Assembly: GCA_038230215.1 (NCBI GenBank)
Contig: JBBRNR010000008.1
Location: 82,036 to 146,035, forward strand
Length of the DNA: 64,000 bases
DNA from: DASVRZ01 sp038230215
GTDB taxonomy: Bacteria > Verrucomicrobiota > Verrucomicrobiia > Chthoniobacterales > DASVRZ01
Direction: 5' to 3'
The translations under genes and the position numbers were made by a program. Under the pieces are notes generated by a model. It saw only the letters and a program-made list of their open reading frames with translations, made no database searches and was not told the origin of the DNA. Shown here in pieces: positions 50,503 through 59,952 of the stretch; the stretch's first letter is position 1, and each line of letters begins with the position of its first letter.

Positions 50503-50727
50503 GTCCACCCCCCGAGCCGTGCAACTCATCCGCAGACGTGTGGAACCTATCTTGAGCCAACTGACACCCATCTTGTAGCCTATCGTCCACAGACTAAAAA
50601 CGGCGACGCTTCATTAACCCAAGCTTTCTTAGTTTTATCCGCCTCACGAAATACAAAATTCCGCGCCACATGCGTGCTCAGCTTGAAAATTGACTAGCAA
50701 CTAACAATTCACGGATGCGGATTCCAG

Positions 50728-50988
50728 TCACAGCGCATTGGTTGTCAAAAATGTTGAGCACCGCTTGCCGATTGTTGCCCGCGTCTTGCTGTTACAGTGA
50801 CGGCGATGTCGGTCGGGCCAATCGGTGCGGAGATAGCTTTCAGCTTTCTTTTTGGAGCCAGCGTATCGTGAATCGTATGGAACTCGTTCCAAATTTCCCC
50901 GGTCCAGATAACTAGCTCCCGCGAGGCCTTTTCGTCCGCGAGCTAATATCGCCGGATCGAAGGAAGCGAGGTTACTCAGCTTCATCAC
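50728..50988 (-). pseudogene. Possible N-terminal fragment of an HNH-type endonuclease
   Basis: The 86-residue frame starts MMKLSNLASFDPAILARGRK. The block LSNLASFDP..RG.KGLAGAS resembles the N-terminus of a family of predicted restriction (HNH) endonucleases, as I recall it. After about 60 residues the similarity stops and the frame ends. There is no HNH motif. I read it as the stub of a degraded gene; the family name is tentative. Confidence 0.3.
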
Positions 50989-51088
50989 GATGCTGCCGGG
51001 AAGTCCGCTTCATGCGATCCGCGATGTCTTGGATAACTTTCTGCGATTCGTCGAATTGTCCGAATGGCAGCTTCTCGTAGATATTCAT
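50972..51088 (-). CDS. Short ORF (38 residues), possible gene remnant
   Basis: From the ATG at 51088 the frame encodes a polar, helical product beginning MNIYEKLPFGQFDESQKVIQ. Its frame stays open 24 nt or more upstream without a start, so it may be the tail of a longer gene. Its end overlaps the start of the HNH-like fragment. I do not recognise it. Confidence 0.25.
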   Translation of the reverse strand: MNIYEKLPFGQFDESQKVIQDIADRMKRTSRQHRDEAE

Positions 51089-51399
51089 CGCGCGTCCAAG
51101 ATCGTCGTTCGGCCATTCGCCGAGAGTGTTTTACCGGCTGGCGGGTCCTGCGAATCCGGAATGCCAGCTGGCCCGCCAGAACTGGAGGCCGTGGGAGCCA
51201 CGCTTGCCGTTAATCTTGCGTTCTCATGAAGCGGAAAACGCACGGGGCCGCTGCAAATGGAGGTGCGGCGGATGTGGGATATTTTGGGAACGGGAAGACT
51301 TGTGCGTCCGCACCGATCTCCCTTATGGTGAAAAGTGCCGATTCTGGCTATTGCCAGTCATCCTAAAATCCAGCATCCAACTCCGATCTAAAAAAATTT

Positions 51400-52524
51400 A
51401 TGCCCATTATCTCCAGAGGACTCGAAGGAATCGTCGCCGCAGAAACCCGTATCGGAGACGTGCGCGGGGACATCGGGCAACTGATTTATCAAGGTTACGA
51501 CATTAACGAACTCGCCGGAAAAGTGAGTTACGAGGAAGTGGTGCATCTGCTCTGGCATGGAAATCTGCCGAATCGGATGCAACTCGATTCACTAACGACC
51601 GCACTGCGGGCCGAGCGGGAGTTGCCCCAGGGCGTGATTGATTTTTTGACTTCCGCTCCGAAGACGGCGGCACCGATCGACATTATGCGGACGGCGGTTT
51701 CCATGCTCGGCTGTTACCCGACTGGGCGCCACGATCTGGCGGTCAGCGAAAACCTCGCCAATGCGATCAAACTCGTCTCACAAATAGGCATCGTCGCGGC
51801 GTATTTTCATCGCGCCCGCCAAGGTTTGTCGCTGCCGCCAATTCGCAAAGATCTGAGCGAGGCGGGACATTTTCTCTGGCTGATGACGGGCGAGGAACCG
51901 ACCGCCGACGCCACGGCCACCCTCGATGTGGCCTATGTGTTGCACGCCGAGCACGGGTTTAACGCCTCGACCTTTACCGCCCGCGTCGTGGCCTCAACGA
52001 TGTCCGACATTTATTCGGCGGCCAGCGCCGCGATTGGTGCCTTGAAAGGACCACTTCACGGCGGTGCAAATGAGGGTGTGATCCACATGCTGCAGGAAAT
52101 CGGCGACCTCGACAAAGTCGATGCCTACATCGCCGACGCGCTCGCCCAGAAGAAGAAAATCATGGGCATCGGGCATCGCGTTTATAAGGTGCTCGACCCG
52201 CGTGCGCCGCATTTGAAGGCCATGGGAATCAAGCTTTCCAACGAACTCGGCGAACCGAAATGGATTCAGATGTCGGAGCGCATCGCTTCGATCATGAAGG
52301 AGGAGAAAGGGCTCAACGCCAACGTGGATTTCTATTCGGCCACGGTTTATTACAGCCTCGGGATTCCGACCGATCTTTTTACTCCGATCTTTGCGATTGC
52401 ACGCATGAGCGGCTGGACTGCGCACATTCTCGAACAACTTGCCGACAATCGCCTTTTCCGTCCGCTAAGCGAATACGTCGGCCCCGCCGTGGGTCGGAAA
52501 GTCCTTCCACTCGGCGAACGCTAG
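51400..52524 (+). CDS. gltA: Citrate synthase
   Basis: Citrate synthase condenses acetyl-CoA and oxaloacetate at the entry to the TCA cycle. The 374-residue length is the short (Gram-positive/archaeal-like) type. Substrate-binding and catalytic residues are in GPLHGGANE, MGIGHRVYK and the Asp in ANVDFYSAT; another His is in VLHAEHGFNAST. The stop overlaps the convergent L,D-transpeptidase stop by four bases (CTAG). Confidence 0.96.
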   Translation: MPIISRGLEGIVAAETRIGDVRGDIGQLIYQGYDINELAGKVSYEEVVHLLWHGNLPNRMQLDSLTTALRAERELPQGVIDFLTSAPKTAAPIDIMRTAVSMLGCYPTGRHDLAVSENLANAIKLVSQIGIVAAYFHRARQGLSLPPIRKDLSEAGHFLWLMTGEEPTADATATLDVAYVLHAEHGFNASTFTARVVASTMSDIYSAASAAIGALKGPLHGGANEGVIHMLQEIGDLDKVDAYIADALAQKKKIMGIGHRVYKVLDPRAPHLKAMGIKLSNELGEPKWIQMSERIASIMKEEKGLNANVDFYSATVYYSLGIPTDLFTPIFAIARMSGWTAHILEQLADNRLFRPLSEYVGPAVGRKVLPLGER

Positions 52525-53123
52525 CCGCCGATCTGCACGGCGGTTGTCGTCGTCACCATCTCATTGTGACTCGCCTCTAAAACGGGCAGCGGCTGGTTCA
52601 CAATGTCGATCTCCGCACCGAGGCCGACGATGTCGTAGAGCCGCATGACGTCGAGCGATTTCATGCGGATGCACCCGTAGCTGGCTGGGGTGCCGATGCG
52701 CCATTCCTCGGGCGTGCCATGGATGTAAATCGTGCGGGCAAAAGAATGCGCATTGCGCGATTCCAACCCGTCAAGCCAGAGGATGCGAGTGACAATCGGA
52801 TCGCGCCCCGGTGTGTTGGGGCGGAGGATTTCCCCGGTGCGACGGCGGCTTTTGAAGACGGCACCGAGGGGTGCGCCCTCGCCAATTTTCTTGCGCACCA
52901 GAAGGCGCCCAAGCGGAGTGGCGTTGCTGCCGTTGCGATCGCCGAGACCGAATTTCGAGGTGGAAACTGGGTATTCTGCAATCAGGTGCCCTCTCTCAAA
53001 CACACGCATTCTCTGGTCTGGCACGCTGACCACGACAGTGTGTTCGCGGTCGCGATGTACGCAGCCAGCCAGCCCATAGAAAAGTGAGCAGATTGCAAAA
53101 AAACGGACAAGAAATGCGTTCAT
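52521..53123 (-). CDS. L,D-transpeptidase (YkuD) lipoprotein
   Basis: From the ATG at 53123 the 200-residue product has a lipoprotein signal (FAICSLFYGLAGC), then a YkuD domain with IYIHGTPEE and the catalytic ASYGCIRM. Such enzymes make 3-3 peptidoglycan cross-links or attach lipoproteins to peptidoglycan. Secretion to the periplasm is expected. The upstream extension to 53168 is not needed. Confidence 0.92.
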   Translation of the reverse strand: MNAFLVRFFAICSLFYGLAGCVHRDREHTVVVSVPDQRMRVFERGHLIAEYPVSTSKFGLGDRNGSNATPLGRLLVRKKIGEGAPLGAVFKSRRRTGEILRPNTPGRDPIVTRILWLDGLESRNAHSFARTIYIHGTPEEWRIGTPASYGCIRMKSLDVMRLYDIVGLGAEIDIVNQPLPVLEASHNEMVTTTTAVQIGG

Positions 53124-53186
53124 TAACCTAATTTCTAAGATAAATGAGAAAGTGGAGCCAGTTGGCAATCATTCTGCTTCTCAAGA

Positions 53187-55175
53187 ATGAGCGCAAAAAC
53201 CATGACATCTGACAAAAAAATAACATTACAGCCGGCAGGTCCGACTGATGCTACTTATCGCAGCATTGTGGAGCACGCAATCGAAGGAATTTTCCAGACC
53301 ACGCCCGACGGACATTATCTACTGGCCAACCCCGCACTCGCCTCGATTTACGGATATTCTTCGGTCGATGAGCTACGCAGCGGCGTGAGGGAAATCGCCC
53401 GTCAGCTTTACGTCGAGCCGACCCGGCGCGAGGAATTTCTCCAATTGATGAATGAGAAGGACGCGGTCTGGGGCTTCGAGTCTCCGATTCATCGCAAAGA
53501 TGGGAGTGTGATTTGGATTTCCGAGAATGTGCGCGTGATTCGTGATGAGAATGGCGACGTTTCCTACTACGAAGGAACGGTGGAAGATATCTCGAATCGC
53601 AAGCATGCCGAGGAGCAATTGCGTCGCGCCAAGGAGGCCGCCGAGGAGGCCAGCCGGTCGAAAAGCCAGTTTCTTGCCAACATGAGCCACGAGTTGCGCA
53701 CGCCACTCAACGCCATCATCGGCTACAGCGAATTGCTCCGCGAGGAAGCCGAGGACATGGGCGAAAAAAGTTTTTGCGACGACCTCAAGAAAATCGAAAA
53801 GGCCGGCAAGCACCTCCTGGATCTCATCAATGGCGTGCTCGACATCGCCAAGATCGAAGCAGGTAAAATGGAAGTCCATGTGGAGGAATTCGATATTGCC
53901 GAAATGCTCCAGGAAGTCGGCAGCACCGTCACGCCGATCATTGAGAAAAAAGGCAATCGCCTCATCATCGAAACCTCGCCCGGCTTGGGAAAAATGCAGA
54001 CGGATCTTACCAAGGTCCGCCAGTCGCTTTTCAATCTGCTCGGCAACGCGGGCAAATTCACAGAAAACGGCGTTGTCACCCTCTCGGCACACCGCCAGTC
54101 CGATGCCGACAAAGACTGGATCATTCTTCAAGTGCGCGACAATGGCATCGGGATGACGAACGAGCAGGCGTCCCGGATTTTCGAGGCGTTCACGCAGGCC
54201 GACTCGTCCACGACCCGGAAGTTCGGCGGCACAGGTCTGGGACTCACCATCACCCGGGAATTTTGTCGCTTGATCGGCGGCGAGGCAGCCGTGACGAGCA
54301 CATTGAAAGTCGGCTCGACCTTCATGATTAAGCTGCCCGCGAAATTCTCCGCCATCGGTCATGAGCCCGCCGCCATCACATCCTTCGACATCGAGCCGGA
54401 AGTCGGGCATGCCGAGCAACCGCTCGTGCTGCTAATCGACGATGATCTAACCATTCATGATCTAGTGAAACGCTTTCTGCACAAAGAGGGTTTCCGCACC
54501 ATCTGCACGCAATATGGAGCGGATGGCCTCGATCTCGCCCGGCGCCTGCAACCATCCGTTATCGTGCTGGATGTCATGATGCCGACGATGGACGGATGGT
54601 CCGTTCTCTCGCGCCTCAAGAGCGATCCAACTCTGTCTAACATTCCTGTCGTTATGCTCACCATGGTGGACGACAAGGCGATGGGCTATACGCTGGGCGT
54701 GGATGATTACATGCTCAAGCCGATCGAGCGCGTGGATTTCGTGGGCGTGCTCCGCAAGTTTTGCGATCAGAACAATCCAGGAACGGTGTTAGTGGTCGAA
54801 GACGACGACACCTCCCGCGAGCTGGTCCGCGACCTGTTGGAAAAAGATCACTACAGCGTCATCGAAGCGCGCAACGGCCTGGAAGGACTCGAGCGGCTGG
54901 CGGGAATAGTGCCGACTTTGATTCTGCTCGACCTGATGATGCCCGAGATGGACGGCTTTGAATTTGCCGCCGCCGTCCGCAAAATTCCCAAGCTCGCCAG
55001 TGTTCCCATTGTCGTGATGACCGCGAAAGACATAACCTCGCAAGACCGCAGCCGTCTCGAAGGTCAGGTCGCCCGAGTCATGCAAAAGGGTCTCTATGGC
55101 CGGGACGAACTTCTCACCGAAATCCGCTCGCACATTCTGCGCGCCACTTCCACTCCACTGGTGGCCGCCGCCTAA
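53187..55175 (+). CDS. Hybrid sensor histidine kinase (PAS-HisKA-HATPase-REC-REC)
   Basis: The 662-residue protein has a PAS/PAC domain (about residues 20-138), a HisKA domain with His168 in FLANMSHELRTPLNAIIGY, and a HATPase_c domain (GTGLGLTITREFC). Two receiver domains follow (VLLIDDDLTIHDL and VLVVEDDDTSRELV), each with its phospho-Asp (VIVLDVMMP, LILLDLMMP). No membrane segment is seen, so it senses something in the cytosol. It starts a three-gene phosphorelay cluster and its gene is divergent from the L,D-transpeptidase gene. Confidence 0.95.
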   Translation: MSAKTMTSDKKITLQPAGPTDATYRSIVEHAIEGIFQTTPDGHYLLANPALASIYGYSSVDELRSGVREIARQLYVEPTRREEFLQLMNEKDAVWGFESPIHRKDGSVIWISENVRVIRDENGDVSYYEGTVEDISNRKHAEEQLRRAKEAAEEASRSKSQFLANMSHELRTPLNAIIGYSELLREEAEDMGEKSFCDDLKKIEKAGKHLLDLINGVLDIAKIEAGKMEVHVEEFDIAEMLQEVGSTVTPIIEKKGNRLIIETSPGLGKMQTDLTKVRQSLFNLLGNAGKFTENGVVTLSAHRQSDADKDWIILQVRDNGIGMTNEQASRIFEAFTQADSSTTRKFGGTGLGLTITREFCRLIGGEAAVTSTLKVGSTFMIKLPAKFSAIGHEPAAITSFDIEPEVGHAEQPLVLLIDDDLTIHDLVKRFLHKEGFRTICTQYGADGLDLARRLQPSVIVLDVMMPTMDGWSVLSRLKSDPTLSNIPVVMLTMVDDKAMGYTLGVDDYMLKPIERVDFVGVLRKFCDQNNPGTVLVVEDDDTSRELVRDLLEKDHYSVIEARNGLEGLERLAGIVPTLILLDLMMPEMDGFEFAAAVRKIPKLASVPIVVMTAKDITSQDRSRLEGQVARVMQKGLYGRDELLTEIRSHILRATSTPLVAAA

Positions 55176-55192
55176 CCTAACATTCTTTTCCC

Positions 55193-55570
55193 ATGCCCAA
55201 ACTTTTGTTAGTGGAAGACAACGAAATGAACCGCGACATGCTCCAGCGCCGCCTCCAGCGCCGTGGCTTTGAAGTTCTCATAGCCGTCGATGGCAGCGAG
55301 GGAGTCGCTTTGGCCAAGGAGGCACTTCCCGACCTCATCATTATGGATATGAGCCTTCCCATTCTGAATGGCTGGGAGGCGACCCGGCAGATCAAAAGCC
55401 TGTCCGTCGCGAAACATATTCCCGTACTAGCATTGACCGCCCACGCGATGGCCGGCGAACGCGACCGTGCGCTGGACGCGGGTTGTGACGACTACGACAC
55501 CAAGCCCGTCGATTTTGTTCGCTTGACGGGCAAGATCGAAAAACTCCTCCAAGGAAGCGCCGCCTCCTAA
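55193..55570 (+). CDS. Stand-alone response regulator receiver (CheY-like)
   Basis: The 125-residue protein is a single REC domain: LLVEDNEMNRDML with the acidic pair, Asp52 in LIIMDMSLP, and the Lys in DTKPVDF. It has no output domain. It lies 17 nt after the first hybrid kinase and 1 nt before the second, so it is a likely shuttle between them. Confidence 0.95.
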   Translation: MPKLLLVEDNEMNRDMLQRRLQRRGFEVLIAVDGSEGVALAKEALPDLIIMDMSLPILNGWEATRQIKSLSVAKHIPVLALTAHAMAGERDRALDAGCDDYDTKPVDFVRLTGKIEKLLQGSAAS

Positions 55571-55571
55571 C

Positions 55572-57998
55572 ATGCCCGCTCAACTCGACCCGCCCTCACG
55601 TCCCGATTTGCAACACGAGTTGCACGATCTTCGCACGCCGTTGAACCAGATCATAGGTTTCAGCGAAATGCTGCAAGAGATTGCGCAGGAGGAAGGCCGC
55701 CACGATTTGCTAGATGGTCTCGCCACCGTCTGCTCGGCGGGCATCGAGCTAACATCGCTCCTCGCCGACACGCGCCTCATTTCACTGACCAACAATGACG
55801 ATCAGGAATACTGGCCGTTGGTGGATGCCGTGCGCTCGCCCATCAGCCGTGTATTGGGTTTTGCGGATCTCATTCTCGCCGAGCCGCCCGAGTCGCAGCT
55901 CTCCACCTACTATCAGGACATCGAAAAAATCCGAGCCGCCGCCTCCCAGTTTTTCGTTAAGGCGCGGGCGAGTCGCATTGTTATCAGGATCGAAGCCGCG
56001 CGCGACTGGACATCCGGCGCGTCACGCCAGACCGCTAGTACTAGCACGGAAAACATTGGCCGCGTGCTCATTGTCGATGATGAAAACCTCAACCGCGAAA
56101 TCCTCTGCCGTCGCTTGCTGCGCGAGGGTTACAGTTCGCTTGGAGTCGCCGGTGGCCACGCTGCGCTGGAAGCATTGCGGAAGGAGAAGTTCGACATCAT
56201 CTTGCTCGACATCATGATGCCAGGCATTGGCGGCATCGAGGTATTACAAACCCTCAAACAGGACGAGACCCTGCGCCATTTGCCAGTGCTTATGCTTTCC
56301 GCTTTGTCCGACGTGGATCGTGTCGCACGCTGCATCGAACTCGGCGCGGATGATTACCTGCCGAAACCTGTGAATGCGATCCTACTCCGGGCACGCTTGG
56401 GAGCTAGTATGGAAAAGAAACGCCTGCGCGATCATGAGCAGGCCAGCCTGCGCGCTCTGGACTCCGAAAAAGAGCTTCTCAGCGTCACCCTGCAATCGCT
56501 CGTCGATGCCGTGGTCACCACCGACGCGGAAGGCCGCATCGTTCTTTTCAACAATGGCGCCACTGTATTAACAGGCCGCTCTGCCGAGGCTGCGCGCGGC
56601 CAGTCGTTCGCCGATATCTTTCCCATTTTCGACCGTGCCAACAATCAACCCGCCAACGATATCGCGCGCCAGGCATTGGAACTCCGCAGCGTCGTGGATG
56701 CACCCGCTGGCAACACCATGATTACTCCGCTCGGCGAGCGCATCATGGCCGCGCACGCCGCCCCGATCCAGGGGCACGATGGCCACATCAAGGGCACCGT
56801 GGTGGTCATTCGCGATGTCACGGAGAAAGAAAAAATCGCCGAGGAAGTGCTGCGCTCCAGCAAGCTGGAATCCATCGGCGTGCTGGCCGGCGGCCTCGCC
56901 CACGACTTCAATAACATGCTCACCGCCGTGATCGGCAATCTCTCCCTGCTGCGTCACGGCGTCGATCTGTCGCCAGACATCATGCATCGTCTCGACGAAG
57001 CCGAGGAGGGGGCGCTGCGTGCCCGAGACCTGGCCCAATATCTCCTAACCTTCGCCGAGGGCGGTGCTCCGCTGAAGAAAATCGTCGAGCCTGCCAGCCT
57101 GCTGCGCGAAACCACGGAATTTGTCGTTCGCGGCTCCCGGGCGGACTGCGATTTTGTGCTGGCCGCTGACCTCTGGAAAGTCGAGGCCGATCCCGGCCAG
57201 CTCACCCAGGCGGTCTCCAATGTAGTCATGAATGCCGCGCAAGCCATGCCCGAGGGCGGCACGATTTTTCTTAGCGCGGAGAACATCATGATCGAAGAGG
57301 ACGGCGATCTAACATTGCCCGCCGGTCCTTACGTTTCCATTTCGATCTCCGATATGGGCGTGGGCATTCCCCCGGAACATCTGTCGCGCATCTACGATCC
57401 CTTTTTCACGACCAGAAACCAAGCGCGCGGTCTTGGTCTGGCCGCGACGTATTCCATTATTCACCGTCACGGCGGCCTGATCGATGTAGAATCCACGCCG
57501 GGTTACGGCACAAAGGTTCACCTGCTTCTTCCCGCTGTCGAATCGATTTCGATTCCCGACACAGCAGCCAACCATTTCATTCCTAACCAAACGGTGGAAC
57601 CTGTTGTCAACCAACGCCCGCAGCGCGTACTCGTGATGGATGACGAGGCCTCGATCCGCGAGGTTTGCGCCGATCTGCTCAAGCTCCTCGATTATGAGGT
57701 CGTCACTACCTGCGACGGTGCGGAGGCCCTCGCCGTCTATCATCAGGCGAAAAAAAGCGGCTCGCCGTTCGACCTCATCATCACCGATCTCACCGTCCCT
57801 GGCGGCATGGGCGGAGCCGAGACCATGCGGCGGCTGCGCGAGGGCGGTTCGCAGGTGCGCGCCATCGTTTCCAGCGGCTACTCCAATGGGCCTGTTATGA
57901 GCCATCCTGCTGAATACGGGTTCCAGGGCGTCCTGCCGAAACCGTATCGTCTGCACGACCTCGAAACCGTCCTGCAAAAGGTTGCCGCCCTCGGCTGA
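55572..57998 (+). CDS. Complex hybrid histidine kinase with duplicated HisKA-like hairpin
   Basis: Domains of the 808-residue protein in order: a HisKA-like hairpin with His18 (HDLRTPLNQIIGFSE), and a second similar hairpin at about residues 81-102 (VRSPISRVLGFADL) in which Asp85 takes the His place. A receiver with Asp213 (IILLDIMMP), a PAS domain (~300-415), a kinase core with His444 (GGLAHDFNNMLTAVIG) and HATPase follow, with a C-terminal receiver at ~685-808 last. No ATPase domain follows the first hairpin, so it may act in dimerisation or phosphotransfer. No membrane segment is seen. The layout is unusual. Confidence 0.9.
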   Translation: MPAQLDPPSRPDLQHELHDLRTPLNQIIGFSEMLQEIAQEEGRHDLLDGLATVCSAGIELTSLLADTRLISLTNNDDQEYWPLVDAVRSPISRVLGFADLILAEPPESQLSTYYQDIEKIRAAASQFFVKARASRIVIRIEAARDWTSGASRQTASTSTENIGRVLIVDDENLNREILCRRLLREGYSSLGVAGGHAALEALRKEKFDIILLDIMMPGIGGIEVLQTLKQDETLRHLPVLMLSALSDVDRVARCIELGADDYLPKPVNAILLRARLGASMEKKRLRDHEQASLRALDSEKELLSVTLQSLVDAVVTTDAEGRIVLFNNGATVLTGRSAEAARGQSFADIFPIFDRANNQPANDIARQALELRSVVDAPAGNTMITPLGERIMAAHAAPIQGHDGHIKGTVVVIRDVTEKEKIAEEVLRSSKLESIGVLAGGLAHDFNNMLTAVIGNLSLLRHGVDLSPDIMHRLDEAEEGALRARDLAQYLLTFAEGGAPLKKIVEPASLLRETTEFVVRGSRADCDFVLAADLWKVEADPGQLTQAVSNVVMNAAQAMPEGGTIFLSAENIMIEEDGDLTLPAGPYVSISISDMGVGIPPEHLSRIYDPFFTTRNQARGLGLAATYSIIHRHGGLIDVESTPGYGTKVHLLLPAVESISIPDTAANHFIPNQTVEPVVNQRPQRVLVMDDEASIREVCADLLKLLDYEVVTTCDGAEALAVYHQAKKSGSPFDLIITDLTVPGGMGGAETMRRLREGGSQVRAIVSSGYSNGPVMSHPAEYGFQGVLPKPYRLHDLETVLQKVAALG

Positions 57999-58041
57999 AG
58001 CCCTTGCGGAAGCCACCGACCCCGCTTAATTAGGGGCCGTT

Positions 58042-58857
58042 ATGCAGATTTCACTGGAAGACGGCTTCACCGATGTCATCGCCAAGGCCCAACGCGGGCT
58101 TGGCATGGCAGACAGCCAGATGGTGGAGAAATCCGGTGTCCCGCTCGCAGTGTTGAAAAACATTAAAGCTGGCCACGTCGACGCAGCAGTCCTGCGAGCT
58201 CTCGCGCCCGTTTTGCAGTTGAGTTCCAACGCGCTCATCCAGCTCGCCGAGGGAAACTACCGACCCAATGTGAGGCCGCCCGACGGCCTCGCCATTTTCA
58301 ACACACCCTACGAGGACTACACGGTCAATTCCTATCTCGTCTGGGACGCCGAAACGCGTGACGCCATCGTTTTTGACACCGGCTCCGATGCCACAGAACT
58401 TCTCCACACCATTGTCTTCAATGGACTCAAAGTCCGCTGCATTTTACTAACACACACGCATGGCGACCACATCTTTGAATTGGATCGCGTCGTTGAAAAA
58501 ACCAGCGCGTCTATTCACACTAACATTCGTGAACCGATGGAAGACGCGGCCACTTTTTCCGAGGGTGCCACCTTCGAATGCGGCTCTCTGCGAGTCAGCA
58601 CCTTGCTAACCAATGGACACTCCCCCGGCGGTACGACGTTCGTCATTTCCGGACTAACATTACCCGTCGCCATTGTTGGCGACTCGCTTTTTGCCGGTTC
58701 CGTGGGCGGCGCGGCCAATGCCTGGCAGCAGGCTCTGACTAACAATCGTGAAAAGATTCTCTCCTTGCCGCAGGAGACTGTCATCTGCCCAGGCCACGGC
58801 CCGCTGACAACGGTCGCGCTGGAGTTGGTTAACAATCCATTCTTCGCGCCGCGATGA
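58042..58857 (+). CDS. Metallo-beta-lactamase-fold hydrolase with N-terminal helical domain
   Basis: The 271-residue protein has an N-terminal ~75-residue helical part with an XRE-like look (GLGMADSQMVEKSGVPLAVL). An MBL domain follows with the zinc motif THTHGDH, a further His in NGHSPGGT, Asp in VGDSLFAG, and His in CPGHGPLT. This is the glyoxalase II-like arrangement. The substrate is unknown. Its stop overlaps the hemW start by ATGA. Confidence 0.88.
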   Translation: MQISLEDGFTDVIAKAQRGLGMADSQMVEKSGVPLAVLKNIKAGHVDAAVLRALAPVLQLSSNALIQLAEGNYRPNVRPPDGLAIFNTPYEDYTVNSYLVWDAETRDAIVFDTGSDATELLHTIVFNGLKVRCILLTHTHGDHIFELDRVVEKTSASIHTNIREPMEDAATFSEGATFECGSLRVSTLLTNGHSPGGTTFVISGLTLPVAIVGDSLFAGSVGGAANAWQQALTNNREKILSLPQETVICPGHGPLTTVALELVNNPFFAPR

Positions 58858-59951
58858 TCCGCCATCTCTATGTGCACATTCCGTTTTGTCCGAAGGTTTG
58901 CCCGTATTGCTCCTTTTATAAGGAAACCTCGGACCGGAATAAAACGCCGCGTTTTCTCGACGCCGTTCTATCTGAGTTAGATGCCGCTCAGAAGACGCAC
59001 CAGCTTCAGCCCGAGACCATCTTTTTCGGTGGCGGTACTCCCACCGCTCTGAGCACACCACAACTCGGCTATTTGTTAGAAGGACTCCACAAACGACTGG
59101 ATCTCACTCATCTGCGCGAATGGACTCTGGAGATGAATCCGGCCACGGTTTCCCTCGAAAAAGCGACGCGACTGCGCGAGTTAGGTGTCAATCGCGTGAG
59201 CATGGGTGTGCAGGCCTGGGACGAGGCAACTTTGAAAACATTGGGCCGCGTCCACTCGGCGGAGCAAGCCTTGCGTTCCTATCACATTTTGCGCGAAGCC
59301 GGCTTCACTAATATCAACCTCGATCTTATCTTTGGCACACCCGGACAAAGCCAGGACGTCTGGTTTTCCAACCTCCAGCGCACCATTGAGCTGGAGCCAA
59401 ATCACATTTCCGCCTACTGTCTCACCTACGAAGAGGACACGGAATTTTTCCGCAGGTTTCAAAGCGGCGAGTTGCAGCAGGATGAGGACGCCGATGCCGA
59501 TCTCTACGAGGGCAGCATCGAGATGTTAGAAGCCGCCGGTTACATTCAATATGAGACCTCCAACTACTCGCGGCCGGGATTCGAGTGCGGGCACAACATG
59601 GCTTACTGGCTAGGGAACAACTACCTCGGGCTCGGGCCTAGTGCCTTCTCCACGGTCAGCAGTGCGCGATGGAAAAATCTCCCCGACACGACGGCTTACT
59701 GCCAGCTCGTCGAAAGCTGCGGCGAGGCGAAATCCTTCCATGAAACTGTAACTCCGGAAATCCGCCACAGCGAGCAGGTCGCCTTTGGCTTGCGCACTAA
59801 TCGAGGCGTCGCACTTTCGCAGCTAACCAATCATACCCAGAAGGTGATGCAACTCACATCGGATGGGTTTCTAACCCAGGATAGCGACCGGATTTTTTTA
59901 ACCAAACAAGGCCGACTCGTGGCGGACAGCGTAGCCGAGCTTCTTATCTAA
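58854..59951 (+). CDS. hemW: Heme chaperone HemW / coproporphyrinogen oxidase-like radical SAM protein
   Basis: The 365-residue protein has the radical-SAM motif CPKVCPYC (Cys12, 16, 19) preceded by LYVHIPF, the FFGGGTPTALS and EMNPATVS segments, GVQAWDEATLKTLGR and the C-terminal QYETSNYSRPG. The pattern is that of HemW, which carries heme, rather than HemN. The start overlaps the MBL gene. It is followed after 1 nt by the flavoprotein gene. Confidence 0.93.
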   Translation: MIRHLYVHIPFCPKVCPYCSFYKETSDRNKTPRFLDAVLSELDAAQKTHQLQPETIFFGGGTPTALSTPQLGYLLEGLHKRLDLTHLREWTLEMNPATVSLEKATRLRELGVNRVSMGVQAWDEATLKTLGRVHSAEQALRSYHILREAGFTNINLDLIFGTPGQSQDVWFSNLQRTIELEPNHISAYCLTYEEDTEFFRRFQSGELQQDEDADADLYEGSIEMLEAAGYIQYETSNYSRPGFECGHNMAYWLGNNYLGLGPSAFSTVSSARWKNLPDTTAYCQLVESCGEAKSFHETVTPEIRHSEQVAFGLRTNRGVALSQLTNHTQKVMQLTSDGFLTQDSDRIFLTKQGRLVADSVAELLI

Positions 59952-59952
59952 C

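Larger units (their letters stand above)
50503..51399. other. Mostly non-coding stretch with degraded gene fragments
   Basis: No intact gene is seen in these ~900 bases. Two short minus-strand frames (50728-50988 and 50972-51088) look like remnants of a degraded gene and are listed separately. The rest has only random-looking short frames. The 3' part is the upstream region of gltA; no obvious terminator was found. Confidence 0.55.

Noticed and set aside
53373..54419. 348-residue minus-strand frame over the first hybrid kinase
   Set aside because: Antisense to an assigned multi-domain kinase; no recognisable domain.
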